64,000 nt of DNA, taken from the NCBI GenBank assembly GCA_039720395.1, contig CM077828.1, positions 27,136,717 to 27,200,716 on the forward strand, in the 5' to 3' direction. The DNA comes from Liquidambar formosana (taxonomy: Eukaryota > Streptophyta > Magnoliopsida > Saxifragales > Altingiaceae). Below are positions 37,300-48,632 of the stretch, in pieces (positions within the stretch are counted from its first letter, which is position 1; each line of letters begins with the position of its first letter). Both the position numbers and the translations under genes were made by a program. The notes below the pieces were generated by a model, which made no database searches, had not been told where the DNA came from, and was given only the letters and a program-made list of their open reading frames with translations.

Positions 37300-38130
37300 T
37301 TGTTTGTTAATTGAATTTGGTTTGATTTTGGATTAGAGGGCTTGTCAAAGTTTATGAAGATTGGTTCTCCGAGACTTGAGTCTAGCTTTTTGACAAATGT
37401 CCCTCCGAGGAAGTCACACAGGCTTCTCTCATCAATCATCACTATTATTTTTATTTTTTCTTTTTGGGATTCACACGATCTCTGATTCATTGAGCTTATC
37501 TCAGGACTATGGTTTGAAAAGCCAATGGTATAGGGATCTCATCTCAGGTTTATGAAAATGAGTATATATAATGGTAAATTTGTTCAGGTAAAACTTCTAC
37601 GATCCCCCTTAAAAAAAGAAAAAAGAAAAATCAAACAAAATCCAATGTGTACACAATTTTTAAAATTTTTGAGGCCTAAACAAATATATGAAGCTAATAG
37701 CATGAGCTAGTAGGTAGAGAATGTAAACAAATATATGAAGTTATGTTAAACCTAATATTTGAATAATGTGGAATGCGATATTTTCTAATAAATGACACCT
37801 CTCATAAACCTGTGCCCGTAATGAATAATGCAAAAAACTCATCTCCAATCTTCTTAGAAGGATCTCAAAAAGTTCAACCCCAATTCGATCCTTCATCTGA
37901 TTCTTGAAATTCATCTAGTCTGTTTGTTTCTATAAGTATTATTCAATTGAATTTGCAGCTAATTTATAGATGGAGGGTGCTTGCCCAACTCTAAATTTTG
38001 TCACCTAGGAGTCAAGTTCTAAAACCATAAAATTAATAAGATGCTTATAAAGCTCTAATTATTGAGATTCAAAATTTCATTTTTTTTTTCCTTTACATCT
38101 ACTAATAATCACTTTTCCTTTTAAAGAAAA
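37300..38130. other. Intergenic between MITE and phosphoglycerate-mutase-like copy 2
   Basis: GAGGGCTTGTCAAAGT at about 37338 is shared with 49537, so this belongs to the block that follows repeat R. No gene is recognised. Confidence 0.4.
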
Positions 38131-38183
38131 GATATTAGTAATATTTTCATTATTCGCAATTTCACCAAATAAACCAAAGACAA

Positions 38184-38218
<35 letters not shown>

Positions 38219-38341
38219 TCGTTCTATCCCAACAGCCCCTTTCTTTCTACTTATCCGCTGTTTCCCACAACTAAACTGAGTTCTCCCAATAAAAGAATTA
38301 GACCCCTGACCAGAATTCTGAATTCAGAAATCAAGTAGCTA

Positions 38342-39279
38342 TTGGCAGCTAACAAACATTTTAAACAAAAAAAAAAAAAAAATTGCTTACAACTTCTGCC
38401 TCCAATACAATACCTCCTCCACACCCATCTCCTCCTTCCTCTACAACCCCACAAAACCCCCACAAGTTTTCCCAACCAATCAATCGCCGCCACCTCCTCA
38501 CTTCCCTCACCATCTGAACCAACCCCTTCTTCACTTCTTCTCACCCCAACACTCCCATCCTCATATCTGTGCCGGTCGCCGGTGCCCGTGGCCTTTTCCA
38601 GATGCCCCCGATTCGACTCATCAACCGGTAATTCACTAAACCCCCTAAACTGTTTGATTTGAACTCTATGTTTGGTTGCTGAAAAAATTGGGGTTGTTTT
38701 TTTTTTTTTTTTGTCTGGTTTTGTAAAATGAGGAACTTACCTCAATAAACGAAATAGTTGTATGTGGCACAGGTGATTGGCATGGAATTTTATTTTTATT
38801 GGGTCCCAAACAATGAAAATTTTGAGTTCTTTTTTTTCTGTACTTTACCTTTTTCTCAGCAACCAAACGTCGCATTATTTTCAATTTTGTTATTATTAGA
38901 TGTCAAATTGTATAAATTTTGGTGGCTGTGAAAAGGTACTATTTGGTGAGAGCTGGGGAGTCTGAATTTGAGAGCTTGGGGATAATTAACACTAACCCGG
39001 TTGCGAAGACTTCAGTAGATAGTGGTTTGTCGGAGAAAGGGAAGAAGCAGACAATGAGGGCAGCTTTTGAATTGAAGGCAATGGGGGTTTGTGAAAATAG
39101 CTGTTGGATTTGGCCTTCTATTACTCAGAGAGCTTACCAGGCTGCGGAAATCATTGCTTATGTTAATGGGGTCAATCGAAGGTGCGAGTATTTGAACCAA
39201 AATTGAATCAAAATTGTTTACGAAAATAAATTGATGGGTTTCGACTTTCGAGTGAATGGAATATTTAGAGTTGATTTTT

Positions 39280-39318
<39 letters not shown>

Positions 39319-39932
39319 AGGGGTGTTAGAAAACAATATAAAGTATGAACCTTGAATATAAAGTTATTGTTTGCTGAAAATTTCTTATGGGAATGTTATA
39401 TTAAAGTTATGATTTTGTAAGATTAGTATTATAATGATATTGCAAGAATCTACTATTCAATGAAATATAATCAATTGGACCCATTTGGTTTGGATTTTGC
39501 TTGCTGTGATTAATGTTGATTTCTTTGGCTGCAGTAATATTGTCCCAGAGTACAGTTTTCTGGATGCTCGTGGACTGGGAGCTTATGAAGGCAAGAACTT
39601 GGAATCCGTTTCCCAAGTATGAGTTTTATCTATTTTCATGGTGATTGAATGTAAGATTTCATGATGCTTGTGAATTGGATTTCATTCATGCTGATGAGTT
39701 GTGCAAGATTCTAGGATGAATTTTATGTATACATGTTGGTAATCATTATAGATGCACAATATCTCATTTGAAAAATACTTCAAGTATATGAATCAGACAG
39801 TATTTCCCCAAGCATTAAGCCACCTCCAATTGATGATGGAACCCCAAATGAGAGTGTTGCAGACGTTTTTGTTCGTGTGACACAATTGATGTCGATTCTT
39901 GAAACCCAGTATTCCCAGGACACAGTCATTAT
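38342..39932 (+). pseudogene. Phosphoglycerate-mutase-like gene, copy 2, cut by a copia element
   Basis: Exons match copy 1: exon 1 to 38627, 38936-39181, 39535-39616 and about 39785-39932. Exon 2 is open and encodes RYYLVRAGESEFES, with RAGE in place of RHGE. Exon 1 is damaged: the ATG used by copy 1 is TTG here (a different upstream ATG leads out of frame) and an in-frame TGA falls near 38515. The acceptor of exon 4 reads CAAG instead of CAGG, which would shift the splice by one base. After codons for DTVII the reading stops at the copia LTR (TG at 39933), so the catalytic C-terminal half is missing. Confidence 0.8.
39275..39318. repeat. T(15)G(29) homopolymer junction
   Basis: Fifteen T directly followed by 29 G in intron 2 of copy 2. 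Copy 1 has only a mixed GAGAGAGAGGGGAGGGGGGGG here (about 12894-12916), so the tract expanded after the duplication. Confidence 0.9.
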
Positions 39933-40896
39933 TGTTGGAAAATATTGTCTTACTTATGTATAATTCCATCAAAACAGTATGCATATAATACACGAATTAT
40001 TCAGAATTACTCAAACATACAGAATATAGAATATAAAATAAATGATAATAATTTCTGGAAATTCACAAACTTACAGAATACAGAAGATAATAAAACAGAA
40101 TCGGATTGATCAAGGCTAGCGTTTGACGCTATGTCCTTAAGACAGATTTCGCCCCTCACTTGGTGCTTTGAGTCTCTTAGACGTCTGCCTCCCAGGATAC
40201 AATGATCTGCACGCACAGAAGAAGCACTGCAATCTCTGCGTTTGGCGAACCCCACTGTGTCTTTACTCTCTCTCTCAAACAGTACGAAAATTAAACTCTT
40301 TATATTCTCACTTCTAATTGACTGCAAAAATGCAGTATATAAAGACTCTGATGTGACTCTCCAGAACAGTCCAAAAGGCACATTGATCAGGTGTGTCTTT
40401 TGTTCATAACTATTCTGGGTTAACAGATAGACATGACTTAACGGTAATTAATTAATTAGCAAAATTAAATTTTGCTTAAAAAATAACACACATGGGTCAG
40501 TCTTCTTGACCCCACCCGGCCCGGCCCGGCCCGGCTCGGTTCGGTGCGGTGCGGGCGGGCGCGCGTGTGTGTTTTGGGTCCAAACCCAATGTTGGTTAGG
40601 TCTTCCCTCCTCACAAAACTTGGGTGTCCTTTGGGCCCAAACCATAGGTCCAAAGTATGTGTATATAAATTCACTCAGAATTTCATAGTTATCCAATGTG
40701 GGACAAGCCTTATTACCATTCTTCAACCAACTATTCAAAGGTGACTTTAGAGAACAATTTCTCATTTACCCATTAATGATTTTGGCCAATTAAATATTCG
40801 AATTAAATCTCCACATAGAGATTAACTAATTCCAACATGGACCCACCTCAATTTACACATGGGACCCACATTAATAAATGGCCAATTTCTCTAACA
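39933..40896 (-). repeat. 3' LTR of the copia element (964 bp)
   Basis: The left edge is TGTTGG and the right edge CTAACA, so the LTR is bounded by TG...CA with short inverted TGTTR ends. On the pol side it is preceded by a G-rich polypurine tract on the minus strand. A GC-rich block with repeated CCCGG lies at 40507-40560 on the plus strand, and TATATAAAG-like motifs occur within. Confidence 0.85.
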
Positions 40897-40907
40897 ATCC
40901 CCCACAT
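40897..40907 (-). other. Polypurine tract of the copia element
   Basis: The minus strand reads ATGTGGGGGAT directly before the LTR start TGTTAG, the expected place for plus-strand priming. Confidence 0.75.
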
Positions 40908-41479
40908 GAATGGAAATTGGTTGGATATCTATGCAAATGAAAATGCTGACACGAAAGAGAGTAAGTATGGAAAGTCCCTGCATAGGATAGGTGGCTTGTG
41001 GCTTTGAACCTTCCCTTGTGAAAGACTATCGAATTTGCTGGCTGATTAGTGAACGTGATGTCTTGAACTATTCATCTATTTGTGCAAACCAAGACAATAG
41101 AATTCACACAGTTCCTTCCCGAACACAGTTAGGTTCTCATGATTGTGTTCATTATGGCCCTGAACAATTCCTGGTTTCTATGAGTGCTTTAGAGAATATA
41201 GCCTTATAATTCTCATAGAAGTGGCCCCTTCTACACTCATATAGGTGATTCTTATTAAGAGTATCCTGCTATACCTCACTTGGATTTCCAAGATATAAGA
41301 ACCATTAAAAGCTTAGCTTATCTTGGTACACGCTACAGGAATCACTTTTTCATCATAGGAATAGGTAGAAGAGTTATCTCCTAAGTGATTCCACTAAGTC
41401 ACACACAATTCGATTGTCCCTTTGAACCTAGTTCTTGGGATCTCCAGTCAGCTAGGTTGGGTTGCCATTATGGTAACTT

Positions 41480-43218
41480 TTAAAATATAGTAGGCTTTAA
41501 GCCCATTCCCCTCGATGAACTATATACTTGCTCTCTAGTCAAACCTTTCGTTAACGGATCCGCAATATTATCATTTGACTTTATATAGTCAATGGATATA
41601 ACTCCACTTGAGAGCAATTGTCTAACAGTATTGTGTCTTCGACGAATGTGTCGAGACTTACCATTATACATATTATTCTGTGCCCTTCCAATAGCCGATT
41701 GGCTATCGCAATATATACAAATTGCTGGCACAGGTTTTGACCATATTGGAATATCTTCTAGGAAATGACGAAGCCACTCAGCTTCTTCGCTAGCTTTATC
41801 TAAAGCTATAAATTCCGACTCCATTGTGGATCTTGCAATGCACGTTTGTTTGGAAGATTTCCAAGACACCGCTCCACCTCCAAGTGTGAAGACATATCCA
41901 CTTGTTGATTTAGAATCTTTTGTATCAGATATCCAGTTTGCATCACTATACCCTTCTAGTACAGCTGGATAACTTGTGTAATGTAATCCATAGTTTAGAG
42001 TATATTTCAAATATCTGAGTACTCTAACTATTGCCTTCCAGTGGTCTGGCCCTGGGTTACAAGTGTATCTACTCAATTTACTAACTGAGTATGCTATGTC
42101 AGGTCGTATTCAGTTCATAACGTACATTAGACTCCCAATAATTTGAGAATACTCTAATTGAGATATGCCTTGACCTCCATTTTTAGTTAAATGAAGATTT
42201 ATGTCCACGGGTGTTCTCGTTGGATTACAATCAAATTGATTAAATTTCCTGAAAATTTTCTTAATATAATGTGATTGAGATAACACTAATCCATCGGACG
42301 TTTTAGAAATCTTAATTCCTAATATGACATCCACAATACCCATATCTTTCATGTCGAACTTGCTAGTCAACATCTTCTTAGTAGCTTTAATGACATCATT
42401 ATTGCTACCCATAATTAGCATATCATCCACGTATAGACAAATTATGACATAGCCATTTGTAGTCTCTTTGACATACACACACTTATCACATTCATTGATT
42501 CTAAATCCATTTGACATTATCACTTTGTCAAATTTTTCATGCCATTGCTTAGGTGCTTGCTTTAAACCATATAATGATTTAACAAGCCTGCAAACTTTCT
42601 TTTCTTGTCCTGGAACAATGAACCCTTCTGGTTGTTCCATATAGATTTCCTCATTTAATTCATCATTTAAGAATGCCATTTTAACATCCATTTGATGTAT
42701 TTCAAGCTTATGCACAGCTGCAATAGCTAATAACATCCTAATAGACGTTATTCTTGAAACTGGTGAATATGTATCAAAATAGTCTATTCCTTCTCTTTGT
42801 CTAAATCCTTTGGCTACAAGTCTCGCCTTGTATTTATCAATTGATCCATCTGCTTTCATCTTTCTCTTGAATATCCATTTATATCCAAGAGGTTTATTCC
42901 CTGGTGGAAGGTCCACTAATTCCCATGTATGATTTTGCATAATGGATTCAATTTCGCTATTTACAGCTTCTTTCCAAATGGGTGCTTCTGGAGTGGACAT
43001 AGCTTCCTTGAAGCTTTGAGGTTCATTTTCTAACAAATAAGTTAGAAAATCTGAGCCATAGGATTTTGAAGTCCTAGCCCTTTTACTACGTCTAGGCTCA
43101 TCTTCACGATCTTTGTCTATAGACTTTTGGTCTTGATCGTGACTAGTCGTAGTCTCATAAGTTTTTTTGAGAGAACTTCTCTCATGTGTAGGATTGCATG
43201 GAAATATATTTTCAAAAA
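41480..43218 (-). pseudogene. Copia reverse transcriptase and RNase H
   Basis: RT motifs include WIFKRKMKADGSIDKYKARL, QMDVKMAFLNDEL, GLKQAPKQW and the catalytic YVDDMLIMGS. The RNase H part has YSDANW, STMESEF, CDSQSAI and the end ADPLTKGL, typical of Ty1-copia. The frame is open except for a TGA at 42110-42112 in a conserved stretch between RT and RNase H; after it the frame continues to the stop at 41480. Confidence 0.92.
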
Positions 43219-44095
43219 ATTATGCATTCCTAGATTCAATTATGGTATTCACATGTATATCAGAAATTTCAGATTTATGAACAAGGAATCGATATGCACT
43301 ACTATTATTTGCATAACCAATATATACACAATCAATTGTTTTAGGTCCTATCTTAACTCGTTTAGGAATAGGAACCGCTACCTTGGCCAAACACCCCCAC
43401 ACTTTCATGAATTTATATGAAGGTTCTCGACCTTTCCATAATTCATAGGGTGTTTTGTTTATATTTTTGCGAGGTATTTTATTAAGTATATAATTCGCAA
43501 AAAGCACTGCTTCCCCCCACAAGTTATGAGGTAAACCCGAACTTATCAACATAGCATTCAACATTTCTTTTAAGGTTCTGTTTTTGCGTTCGGCAATTCC
43601 GTTTTGTTGTGGTGAATAAGGTGCAATGGTTTGGTGTATAATGCCATGGTTTGAACAAAATTCACCAAATGGATCGAATTCATATTCGCCACCTCTATCA
43701 TTTCTTAGAACCTTAATATTTTTGCTAAGTTGATTCTCAACCTCATTTTTGTAATGTATAAACATTTCCAAGGCTTCATCCTTGCTTCTTAGCAAGTACA
43801 CATAACAATATCTCGTGCAATCATCAATAAAAGTAATAAAATACTTTTTGCCTCCTCTAGTTTGAACAAATTTCAAATCACAAAGATCCGTATGGATCAA
43901 TTCTAGAGGTTCAGTACTTCTTTCAATAGAATGAAAGGATGTCCTAGTTAATTTTGATTCCACACATACTTCACATTTATGATTAGGATCAATATTAAAC
44001 TTAGGCAAATATTCCAAGTTCATTAATCTACGCAAAGAACCATAATTTACATGTCCTAGCCTACCATGCCATACATTAAATAACTCAACAATATA
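43219..44095 (-). pseudogene. Copia integrase with partial gag-pre-integrase domain
   Basis: The gag-pre-integrase zinc motif is partly present ([16 protein letters not shown], then CEVCVESK). The integrase core follows with [25 protein letters not shown] and [20 protein letters not shown], containing the D,D,E residues. A TAA at 43219-43221 separates it from the RT frame, which otherwise continues. The upstream part is cut off at about 44095. Confidence 0.92.
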
Positions 44096-44251
44096 AACAT
44101 ACTGTCATTATTCTTAATAATGGCAATTATATCTTAACTATTTAAACCCCAAATAGATTTTTTAAAAACCTTTAACATACTGTCATTATTCTTAATAATG
44201 ACAATCATATCTTAACTATTTAAACCCCAAATAGATTTTTTAAAAACCTTT
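44096..44251. repeat. 78-bp tandem duplication at the copia truncation edge
   Basis: Two copies (44096-44173 and 44174-44251) differ at only a few bases. Each begins AACATACTGTCATTATTC. They sit exactly between the broken 5' end of the copia element and the SIS3-like fragment. Confidence 0.9.
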
Positions 44252-44259
44252 AACATTTT

Positions 44260-44687
44260 TTTAATGACTATGATTTGACTGTCATTACTTTTTTCCTCTG
44301 TTTATTTAATGGACAAGCTCAAAACTTTTTATTAAAGTAAACTTTCACTTACTTCACTTGTATCAAGTTAAATCTCAAGCTAAGTGGAATAAATCCTTTA
44401 TGAACGCCGTCAACTGATAACGTCCGTAAACTCTCCGATCCGTATAAGTTCCTCTCACTTGCTTCACTTCCTCAGGTCGATCTCTCTCTCTCTCTCTGTC
44501 TGCAAAAGGCTTCTCTCTCTATTTTCTCTCTTCACTTTCTCTATATCAACTACTGCATTTGATGCTTCAACTCAAACGTAATTGGTGTATGAAAGATTCG
44601 TTTGGTTCCACGACTCGAGCATTTGCATCGTGAAATGAAGATTGAATCTTGGGGTGACTCTAGGGTTTCGATATAAATCCGTCTTCC
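44260..44687 (+). promoter_or_regulatory. Promoter and 5' UTR of the SIS3-like fragment
   Basis: Contains a CT-rich stretch with (TC) repeats at about 44480-44500 and further TCTC runs before the ATG at 44688, typical of plant 5' leaders. No TATA box was assigned with confidence. Confidence 0.45.
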
Positions 44688-45283
44688 ATGGCCATCAGAG
44701 GCGTAGATTTCAAATGGTAAGTCGCATACGTATAGGTATAAGTATGTATATTTTCGATTTGGTTACAGGATTGCAGCTTTGATCCCGAAATGGGTTTTTG
44801 CAGGTACGATGGATTCTTCTTGTCGATGCTTGCGACGAGTGTGTATCCTTAATAGTAATCTCAAGGTTTTTAGGGTTTTCGAATTAGGTTTTTTATTTTA
44901 TTTTTTATGATGCTGAATTTGGTGTTACCCAAAATGTTGTCCCTTTTTCAGTTTTTGTAAAAAATTGTGTTAGTTCTAGCTGGGGCACATTTACATTGAT
45001 TTGTCTCCGCCCGTGCTGTGGTATCCTGTTTAGATTTTTGAAATGCCTGTTTGGTTGTTGAGAGACCGTAGGAAAAGAAAATAAAACTTTTACATTTGGC
45101 AAAACTTATTTCAATCCTAGCTTTTTCAAGAGTCTGAGTGTTCATTGCATTTCCTACTATCCAGATGGAGCTTAAAGGTTTTAAATTTTTTGATGGTTTA
45201 ACTGTCAGAATCATTGTTGCAACCGAATCCGGTTTTTGATGATGCTGAATTGGGATTTCCAAAGTATTGATCTTTCTCAGTCT

Positions 45284-45314
<31 letters not shown>

Positions 45315-45655
45315 TAGGTGGTTACATTTGCATAAATACTTTATTTGATAATATTCGTGTCATAACTTGTGTGCCCCTTTTGTGATTTCCTGCCAATATT
45401 TTTTTAATGGCCTGTTTGATTGCTGAGAAATCGTGGGAAAAGAGAAGAAAATTTGGAATCTTACAAGACTTATTTCAACTATACCCTGTTCAAGATTCTG
45501 ATTTTTTGATTTCATTTCATACGATTTCTTAGCAACTAAATGGACTGTAAAGGTTTTTTGTGCATTCTTTAACGATTTAACCATTAGAATCATTGTTGCA
45601 ATCAATTGGAGGCGATACCATTTTTGTACATATCCGTTGGCATATATGGATTGTG
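44688..45655 (+). pseudogene. SIS3: 5' fragment of a SIS3-like RING E3 ubiquitin ligase gene
   Basis: Three exons with GT-AG borders: 44688-44716, 44814-44842 and 45588-45655. They encode MAIRGVDFKWYDGFFLSM..., then the start of the first membrane segment (TSVIIVAINW) and RRYHFCTYPL, which I recognise as the N-terminus of SIS3 (SUGAR-INSENSITIVE 3), a membrane RING-type E3 ligase of sugar signalling. An extra G at about 45639 in exon 3 shifts the frame before the conserved HIWIVV. No later exons (more membrane segments, RING) are seen before 45733, where an NLR fragment begins. Intron 2 carries an internal duplication that includes a false copy of the exon 3 start at 45209. Truncated, probably non-functional, but with its own promoter. 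Confidence 0.8.
44908..45610. repeat. Imperfect tandem duplication in SIS3-like intron 2
   Basis: Unit one starts ATGATGCTGAATTTGG at 44908 and unit two ATGATGCTGAATTGGG at 45240. Both run through a GCCTGTTTG-TTGAGA region and end in AGAATCATTGTTGCAA (45208 and 45587), which is the exon 3 acceptor. The duplicated acceptor in unit one reads CAG. Confidence 0.75.
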
Positions 45656-45732
45656 GTGAGTTTCTAACTTTCTCAAAGAATAATGTGGATCTACATTTAT
45701 TTTTGCTTGGATTTGTCAAAGGGAAAGCTTTG

Positions 45733-45996
45733 TGGTGCGATAACCTGTCCATTTCTACTGGCTTCATCGACTGAATGTTGTGCCTCCTTTTGGATTTTAC
45801 CAAGTCTATCAACTTCTGTTTTGAGGGTCTTCATGTTGCTGCTTAAGTCAGTCAGATAGCCAACATGTTCTTGAATCCGCGGGACCAATCCGATTTTCTC
45901 TTCGATGAGATCAACCAAGCATCCTCAAATTTTCTCTCCAATAGGAGTAAAGAAGCATCCTCCGATTAGAGCTACAATGGAAATAAGATTCCCCAT
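45733..45996 (-). pseudogene. NLR C: N-terminal fragment of a CC-NB-ARC-LRR gene
   Basis: About 88 codons match the first exon of NLR A and B (EHVGYLTDLSSNMKTLKTEV, SVDEASRNGQVIA), starting MGNLISIVALIGGC at 45996. A TGA near 45926 interrupts the coiled-coil, and the match stops at about 45733, next to the SIS3-like exon. The MGN start (Gly2) would permit N-myristoylation, unlike MWN in A and MEN in B; RPS5-type receptors use such acylation. Confidence 0.85.
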
Positions 45997-46009
45997 TTCT
46001 CTCCTCTTT

Positions 46010-46310
46010 TCCCTTGGCTTCTTTCTTTCTTCCATTTTTTTTTTTTTTTTGTAAAATTATTAGTGCCCGACCCAAATGCAATTATAAGAGATTTGAAACC
46101 GACAAACAAGAGTTCCACTGGAATCAATTGATAAGAAGATTGCCCCCAGTATATAATAGAAGAACTAAGAATATAAATATTCAATAGCAGAGATTTTCAC
46201 CAGCTAGTAATAGATCAGAAGAATGATAATAAAGCGTATAAGACAAGTGATTAGAGAGGAGCTGGAGATGATAATATCAGTAGAAACGTAGATAAGCAAA
46301 TGTTACGGTA
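46010..46310 (-). promoter_or_regulatory. Upstream region of NLR C fragment
   Basis: Homologous to the region in front of NLR A at 35725-36060, including ACAAACAAGAGTTCCACTGG. It shows that NLR C was once a complete, separately promoted gene. Confidence 0.55.
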
Positions 46311-46474
46311 AATTTTTTGAGTTATTGAGCACATGATAGGGAGTGCCTTGAGGGAGTGCCTTGGGTGCCAACCTAACTAGTTGAGATTCTGGGTTGCTCT
46401 TTGACACTCACGACCTTTTTCATTTGACCAAGATTCCAAGTCCCTCCACAGAAGCATCAATTCAGGTAATTAGT

Positions 46475-46835
46475 ATATTTCCAAGCTTCTTAGTTCTCTA
46501 AAGGACCCCACTAGAAGTTTGCTCTAACATATTGCTTTCAAATTACACACTTCATGAATATTTAGTGACTCCAAGTTAGGGAGGATATTATCGGGAACCA
46601 AATCCACAGTATCAAAAAGATATTCTGGTCCCTCACAATTGGCAAGCATCAACGTCTTCAATTGTACAAGACTTTCTTGAGTTGGGTCATTGAGAACATT
46701 CTTCATGCCTTTCACTGTTAAATTCAAAATTTCTGTCTTCTTTAGTAGCACATTAATCCAATTGTCAACAAGAATCCCTCTATTAAGATTGAGTGTCAAT
46801 TCATTTCGGAATTCAAATTCACGATACCAACTCAA
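46475..46835 (-). pseudogene. LRR relic of another NLR copy
   Basis: About 120 codons match exon 1 LRRs of NLR A and B (FRNELTLNLNRGILVDNWINV, NLESLNIHEVCNLKAIC). A TAG replaces CAG after AIC. It lies upstream of the NLR C promoter, so it is the downstream remnant of yet another NLR gene placed before C. Confidence 0.8.
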
Positions 46836-46921
46836 TTTATTATGGGTGTGTGGACGGTTTTCCCATATTTTTTTAGGGAAGAGATTTTCTCCCTAAATTT
46901 ATTATGGATTTATGCTTTTAT

Positions 46922-46978
46922 CCTTATATAAAATTTCTTGAATTGTTTAATTTCAAATTGGACACCCAAACAGGCTCC
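46922..46978. repeat. Half of a Harbinger-type MITE
   Basis: AAATTTCTTGAATTGTTTAATTTC followed by a GGACACCCAAACAGG end matches the right end of the MITEs at 49898-50187 and 53767-54068. The left half is missing. Confidence 0.65.
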
Positions 46979-47400
46979 TACTGAACGATCCAATGAAATT
47001 TAAACCGTTAAATAACACATGGATTTACCAAAATATGTGAGACTCATATTCACTGAACCCATCCATTGCAATGGAGAGGATTCTTACTATTTTTTTTTTA
47101 ACAGTGCATGAGTGTCAAAACACACATTCTATGGTTAGATAAAAGACCCTACAATGCATCATAAGCGAGTATAAAGTGCTGCATGATTTAATCACATGCA
47201 CCGATTTAGATTTAATGTTTCATTTAATATGCCAACTTTTTGGTTTTCTTTCTAATACTTAAGCTCCTTTCATCATTTTATTAAACAAAAAAAAAAGGGG
47301 CATTTGGCTAGAAGTCTATTTTAGCAAACTTTTATGGGTTGAAGTCCCTCTTAAAAAAATGATAAAGCCTCAAGTCCCATTAAGAGATGATAACCCCACA

Positions 47401-47570
47401 TTGATTGCTCCATTTTTTCCTTATATTTTCTAACATAAATAACAACTTCCTTTTCCATTGCACCCAAACGGATTTTACCTCACATTTATTGCTCCCTTTC
47501 TTCCTCCCAATATTTTATGACGTAAATAAGCACTTCCTTTTTCTATTGCACCCAAACGGATTTTGCTACC
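47401..47570. repeat. 84-bp imperfect tandem duplication
   Basis: TTGATTGCTC at 47401 and TTTATTGCTC at 47485 start two copies that each end near GCACCCAAACGGATTTT. Confidence 0.8.
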
Positions 47571-48030
47571 TTTTTACAAATTATATTTGTGTAACTATTC
47601 CTAAACATTCACCCAAATGTAAAGTAACTATATCACTAAGTAACTATTTAGAACAAATGATACCAAATGATACAATGCTTATTGTTTTTTATCAAAAACT
47701 TATTACTCTTCAATTACATTGAAACTACAAGCATCAAATATAAGTTACATCCACAAAAAAAACATAATAAGAAAAAACAGTAACATGAAATAAAATAATC
47801 AAATACACGTCAACAAATCATTTATAAAATAAAACAGTGACATGAAATTACGTAAATTCATGATGGTTAACCATGTGTATGCAGGTACATGGTTAACCAT
47901 GTGTATGCATGTGTTTGTTATAGAGAGCAAAATTTTCAGATTCTCGTTTCTATAAGATATCGTATTTTGTGTAACTATTTTGTAAAGGAAGACGATTACT
48001 TTGAGTGTGATTTAAGAATTTTTTTTTTTT

Positions 48031-48121
48031 ATATTTAAGATGTTTGGGTGTATGCATAGCAATTTCTCTGTTTTTTTTTTTTTCTTTAAGATGTTTGGGT
48101 GTATGCATAGCAATTTCTCTG
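48031..48121. repeat. Tandem duplication of about 50 bp
   Basis: AAGATGTTTGGGTGTATGCA and CATAGCAATTTCTCTG occur twice, separated by a poly(T) run. Confidence 0.85.
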
Positions 48122-48372
48122 CGTGTATATATATATAGATAGGGGATTTTGAGGGTTAATTCGGTGAGTGTAGACATGTAGTCCACCGAAGGAGATACTC
48201 AAAGGTGGCTTCCTTGGGCGTAGGATAATAGGTTAACGTCATGATGTGGTGCGCAGGACTCGCAGGACGGAGAGAGCAAAGCATTGGAAAAACTATGGGC
48301 CTAATGTAGGGCAATTTTAGGGAAAGGGAAAGGCCAAAAAATAAATAAATAAATAAAGGGAATCTGGAGATC

Positions 48373-48438
48373 GTGCTAAAATCTCATTACTTTCTTACCA
48401 TATATGTGCTAAAATCTCATTACTTTCTTACCATATAT
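48373..48438. repeat. Perfect 33-bp tandem duplication
   Basis: GTGCTAAAATCTCATTACTT and the rest of the unit occur at 48373 and 48406 with no mismatch. Confidence 0.9.
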
Positions 48439-48632
48439 GTGAATAAGGGCACGTATGGTATTCTAGAGAATGTGATTGCCAACAGCTGTAAAAAAGGTGG
48501 TTGTTTTTATAAGAAGAGGACTTAACGCACGAAAAGAAAAGTGAAAGGACTTAACACTTTAACTTTATTGAAATAGTGTACTTCTGGCTAATTTCCCCAA
48601 AAAAAAAAAAAAAAAAGCTTTTCATTAGTGTC

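Larger units (their letters stand above)
39933..44095 (-). mobile_element. Ty1-copia retrotransposon, 5'-truncated
   Basis: Minus-strand order is part of gag-pre-integrase, integrase core, RT, RNase H and 3' LTR. The 5' LTR, primer site, gag and protease are missing; the element ends at about 44095 next to a tandem duplication. The insertion is inside exon 4 of the phosphoglycerate-mutase-like copy 2. Two in-frame stops in pol show it is inactive. Confidence 0.9.

Noticed and set aside
40506..40688. Overlapping frames in the GC-rich part of the copia LTR
   Set aside because: They lie inside a non-coding LTR and are biased-composition translations of CCCGG repeats.
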